NCBI RefSeq assembly: GCF_000758585.1
Contig: NZ_CP009281.1
Span: 5,518,001 to 5,582,000, forward strand
Direction of reading: 5' to 3'
DNA from: Paenibacillus sp. FSL R5-0345
GTDB lineage: Bacteria; Bacillota; Bacilli; Paenibacillales; Paenibacillaceae
Length of the DNA: 64,000 nt
Shown: in pieces, positions 61,677 through 64,000 of the stretch
Position numbering within the stretch: position 1 is the stretch's first letter
Layout: each line of letters starts with the position of its first letter
Translations under genes and position numbers: made by a program
Notes under the pieces: model-generated
The model's input: only the letters and a program-made list of their open reading frames with translations
Told to the model about the DNA's origin: nothing
Databases searched by the model: none

Positions 61677-62426
61677 TCAAGAAGCAGGTCTTGTTTCTGC
61701 ATCTTCCAATTGAAATAACTCATCACTACCAATGATAACAAATTCTGAATCATTCCACTTATCTATAGACTCTAATTTTTTTCGAGTTAAATTTTTATCT
61801 CCTAGAGAAATCAAATACACAGTATGCAATAATTCTGCATCATCCAATTTTTCTTTTAATAGTCGAAGATAATTAATATCTTTGCTATGGAAAGCTCCAG
61901 GATTAAACTTCACCTCAATAAATTCTCCTCGATTACCATCCCATACGCCAGCATCTACACTCTGTCGATTCTCATCACTATCTTCTTCTTCTTTATAAGC
62001 AGCAAGGCATATATATTTTATTTTTTTTCTATCAATTTCAACACCTTTTCCAAAACCCATCTTACAGGTTTTACCTTTATACCTATTATTGAGTACTTTC
62101 TCAACTAATTTTTCTGGAATAAGACCCCTAATTTTTTTAATTTCCTCATCTGTTTTGCACACATTAAAAAAATTCTCCGCAGAAGTGATTAACATTTCAA
62201 TATCAGTTGCAGCTACTCTTTTCCGACCTCTTTTTCTTGATGCCCAGCTTAGTAATTTGTTTTGGTAATCATTTTTTCGCCACGATGAACTTATTCTCAT
62301 AAATTCAACAAAATTTGGAAGTTGTCCTTGATATCGATATAGAAAATCAGCAATCTGTCCTGCTACAGGTTCCAATGTTGGATAAGGACGATCCGAATAA
62401 AAGAAATTAATCCTGTTAATCGACAT
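61677..62426 (-). CDS. Putative PD-(D/E)XK nuclease-like protein
   Basis: A 249-residue protein. The N-terminal 100 residues are helical (PTLEPVAGQIADFLYRYQGQ; YQNKLLSWASRKRGRKRVAA), with basic patches that may bind nucleic acid. In the C-terminal half, SVDAGVWDGNRGEFIEVKFN gives Asp158 and the E-x-K pair Glu171/Lys173, with HTVYLISLGD nearby, a pattern like a PD-(D/E)XK nuclease core. The ATG at 62426 has AGGATG before it and overlaps the SecB-like gene by 11 bases, implying coupled translation. The family is not recognised; the nuclease call rests on one motif. Confidence 0.55.
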   Translation of the reverse strand: MSINRINFFYSDRPYPTLEPVAGQIADFLYRYQGQLPNFVEFMRISSSWRKNDYQNKLLSWASRKRGRKRVAATDIEMLITSAENFFNVCKTDEEIKKIRGLIPEKLVEKVLNNRYKGKTCKMGFGKGVEIDRKKIKYICLAAYKEEEDSDENRQSVDAGVWDGNRGEFIEVKFNPGAFHSKDINYLRLLKEKLDDAELLHTVYLISLGDKNLTRKKLESIDKWNDSEFVIIGSDELFQLEDAETRPAS

Positions 62427-62904
62427 TAATATCATCCTCAAGACTTTGATTGATTTCCGTATTCAATTTTACTGATTCCAAAACATCCATTGTAGGAATT
62501 ACTATTGGATCAAAGCCCATTTGAACAGATACATTTGAAACAGTCATACGAATGTAGGACAATAACAAAGGTACAACTTGCATATCAACCCATTGTTCTA
62601 GATTTGTAATTGAAGATTCAGGATTTCTAACAAATCTACCGCGATAAACAACAACAATTTCTAAATCATTGGAGTCATTTTCTTCTTGTTGAAGATTAAC
62701 AACTATGCGTAAATAGCCATCGACAGTCTCTTCATCAATAACGGTAGTCTTTGTGCCAAATTCTAATTTAACAACATAATTAGCATCGACTTCATCGCAA
62801 TTTTTTTTTGTAGTTATTTCTTCTAGAATGACCTTTTCTAATTGAACTCCAATTCTAGCAAAATTATAAGCTTTTAAATAAAATTCAGAATCATGAGTAA
62901 CCAA
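62416..62904 (-). CDS. SecB-like protein
   Basis: A 162-residue acidic protein. It starts SEFYLKAYNFARIGVQLEKV and has alternating strands (DANYVVKLEFGTKTTVIDEE; DGYLRIVVNLQQEEN; LEIVVVYRGRF). The C-terminal helix and loop VVPLLLSYIRMTVSNVSVQM, GFDPIVIPTMD match the SecB pattern (LFPYAREYISDLTxRAGFPP and so on). SecB is a Gram-negative export chaperone; in other organisms SecB-like proteins serve toxin-antitoxin-chaperone systems. Here its neighbour is a nuclease-like protein. The start is TTG with GGAGAG 7 bases before it. Confidence 0.7.
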   Translation of the reverse strand: MVTHDSEFYLKAYNFARIGVQLEKVILEEITTKKNCDEVDANYVVKLEFGTKTTVIDEETVDGYLRIVVNLQQEENDSNDLEIVVVYRGRFVRNPESSITNLEQWVDMQVVPLLLSYIRMTVSNVSVQMGFDPIVIPTMDVLESVKLNTEINQSLEDDINVD

Positions 62905-62971
62905 ATAATATCTCTCCTCATAACAAATATGTACATATAAATTAATATAACATACAAGAGGTTACAAATTG

Positions 62972-63517
62972 TTACAATTGAAACAATAAAAAACTCTGTT
63001 GCTCGATAGCAACAGAGTTTTGAAAGTTAAAATTTTTATAGGGTTCTGATTTTCGTACCTGTTCAACAATTTCTGTATAAATTGATTTATAATAATCCCC
63101 TTTAGAGGTAGCCAATTCCTCATAAGTACTAATTAAATTTTCAATTGCTGTAAATGTACTAGCAATTGACTCAAACACACTTGAAATTAACCCGTTATCA
63201 ATATCTGACTCGATAATAAACAATCGATCCTCAAGACAATCTAAAGTATCATCCGAATTAATAAACTGCGTTGAAGATATTTTATGTAGTGCCAACTGGC
63301 CATAATCCTTAAACCATTTCCAAAAGTAGGTATATTGATTATCTTTATAAATACCGTCTTTAATCATTTCGTCTAAATCGCGATAATTTTGATATGGCAT
63401 ATTAAGAAAATTTTCCAATGCACCAAACATTTTAAAGATAATAATATCCAGAATTTGATTGGCCTCACCACTAGAAGATCTTGAGACTCCAATAAAATCC
63501 CATAAATCTTTACTCAT
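62972..63517 (-). CDS. Uncharacterised helical protein whose last codons lie in a terminator
   Basis: A 181-residue, mostly helical acidic protein (SKDLWDFIGVSRSSSGEANQ; LDIIIFKMFGALENFLN; ISSVFESIASTFTAIENLIS). AAGGAGGA precedes its ATG. The last 16 codons (QNSVAIEQQSFLLFQL) overlap a perfect terminator hairpin, which suggests that the original stop was lost or that the ending is unusual. It lies 67 bases before the SecB-like gene on the same strand. The family is not recognised. Confidence 0.65.
   Translation of the reverse strand: MSKDLWDFIGVSRSSSGEANQILDIIIFKMFGALENFLNMPYQNYRDLDEMIKDGIYKDNQYTYFWKWFKDYGQLALHKISSTQFINSDDTLDCLEDRLFIIESDIDNGLISSVFESIASTFTAIENLISTYEELATSKGDYYKSIYTEIVEQVRKSEPYKNFNFQNSVAIEQQSFLLFQL
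62984..63022 (-). terminator. Intrinsic terminator inside the 3' end of a coding region
   Basis: On the minus strand AAAACTCTGTTGCT and AGCAACAGAGTTTT form a perfect 14-bp stem with an ATCG loop, followed by TTATTG. The stop codon of the gene lies downstream at 62972-62974. Transcripts ended here would lack the stop. Confidence 0.75.
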
Positions 63518-63859
63518 AGCAGGTCCTCCTTAATTTTTATTGACAATAGTAAATATACCAAAGAAATATTATAGGTACAACTATAATTATCTTACCCATA
63601 TTTATCCATACCTAATCTTCTCGTTTATCTCGCTTTATATAACTGGTACTCGTTACTTATTATCGAAATAATCAGCATCCCTTTGAACCTTATAAAAAAA
63701 TTCGCCTACACTCAATTTCCTTCTCTTCTATTACTTAGCAATGATATTCGCTTATTATAGTTTTTAGAATTAGTGCTATAACAAATTCGCTCCATTTTTA
63801 TTGTGCACTTAAGTTTTAAACATGACCTATACTTTTTTTCCACAAGAGGAGTTTGGTTT
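63518..63859. other. AT-rich intergenic stretch
   Basis: No convincing gene is seen on either strand. It holds the leader of the helical-protein gene on the minus strand and that of the open frame beginning at 63860 on the plus strand; a TATACT near 63830 could be a -10 box. Confidence 0.4.
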
Positions 63860-64000
63860 ATGTTTGTAAAGAAATTATTAAGAATATTGAAGAATAAAGA
63901 AGTACATAAAATCTTAATCATAAATAGTCTCCCTACACTCATGCTATTCATGGTACGTATTTCAAACCACATCTCCTTGGAGATGTGGTTCCGAACTGTT
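63860..64000 (+). CDS. N-terminal part of an unidentified gene (runs off the window)
   Basis: An ATG with AGAGGAG 8 bases before it opens a frame that stays open to the window's end (47 codons): FVKKLLRILKNKEVHKILII, NSLPTLMLFMVRISNH and on. The beginning is basic, with a short hydrophobic stretch near residues 22-32. Too little is visible to name it. Confidence 0.4.
   Translation, partial: MFVKKLLRILKNKEVHKILIINSLPTLMLFMVRISNHISLEMWFRTV

Noticed and set aside
63712..63972. Minus-strand 86-codon frame at the window's end
   Set aside because: No ribosome site and a composition unlike a normal protein; the opposite-strand frame at 63860 has a much better start.

Overview
The window reads like a Paenibacillus (or close Bacillales) chromosome. 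The signs are several YesM/YesN-type two-component systems beside LplB/LplC-type sugar ABC importers, a modular secreted GH16 beta-glucanase, collagen-like and YheC/D-like spore-associated genes, a DUF421 membrane protein, ECF sigma/anti-sigma pairs and strong Gram-positive ribosome binding sites. No rRNA, tRNA, CRISPR array or recognisable insertion sequence was seen.

Layout. 1-6.7 kb: tail of a sugar-binding lipoprotein, a YesMN-type sensor/regulator pair, and a beta-1,3-glucanase preceded by a catabolite-repression (cre) site. 6.8-10.4 kb: small, partly spore-linked genes. 10.5-17.5 kb: a five-gene minus-strand operon (two permeases, binding lipoprotein, histidine kinase, AraC-type response regulator). 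17.7-25 kb: two ECF sigma/anti-sigma pairs, an AraC/GyrI-like regulator, a P-loop kinase-like protein, and an ArsR regulator next to an oxidoreductase broken by one in-frame stop. 25.2-30 kb: a Fur-box-controlled pair of siderophore-type ABC half transporters with an AraC regulator. 31.2-39.9 kb: a LacI-controlled operon for an imported glycoside (LacI, BadF-type sugar kinase, GH4 phospho-glycosidase, importer, secreted glycosidase-like protein).

40-64 kb is accessory DNA of lower GC content. From 40.4 to 47.1 kb, small single-gene units (several of unknown family, one aminoglycoside-phosphotransferase-like, one Mrr-like nuclease, one decayed gene) are bounded by about a dozen copies of a 26-bp imperfect palindrome. 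Four copies of the 3' end of a LuxR-type regulator gene plus its terminator lie at 30.0, 31.1, 40.2 and 45.1 kb, all in the same orientation. From 47.2 kb comes a defence and recombination island: a PutAbiC-like abortive-infection protein, a large serine recombinase, a coiled-coil/AT-hook protein with a winged-helix partner, a 1,887-residue DUF4011-type helicase-nuclease, a tandem pair of large serine recombinases with a small leader gene and a divergent XRE regulator, and a three-gene cluster with a SecB-like protein and a PD-(D/E)XK-like nuclease.

Most unusual signals: the palindrome-bounded gene units; the repeated LuxR gene tails, which look like duplicated integration scars; a SecB-like gene in a Gram-positive context beside a nuclease-like gene; an ORF whose last codons are written inside an intrinsic terminator; and four in-frame TAA codons in three genes, each where glutamine would fit. 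All family assignments come from reading motifs by eye; no database search was possible.
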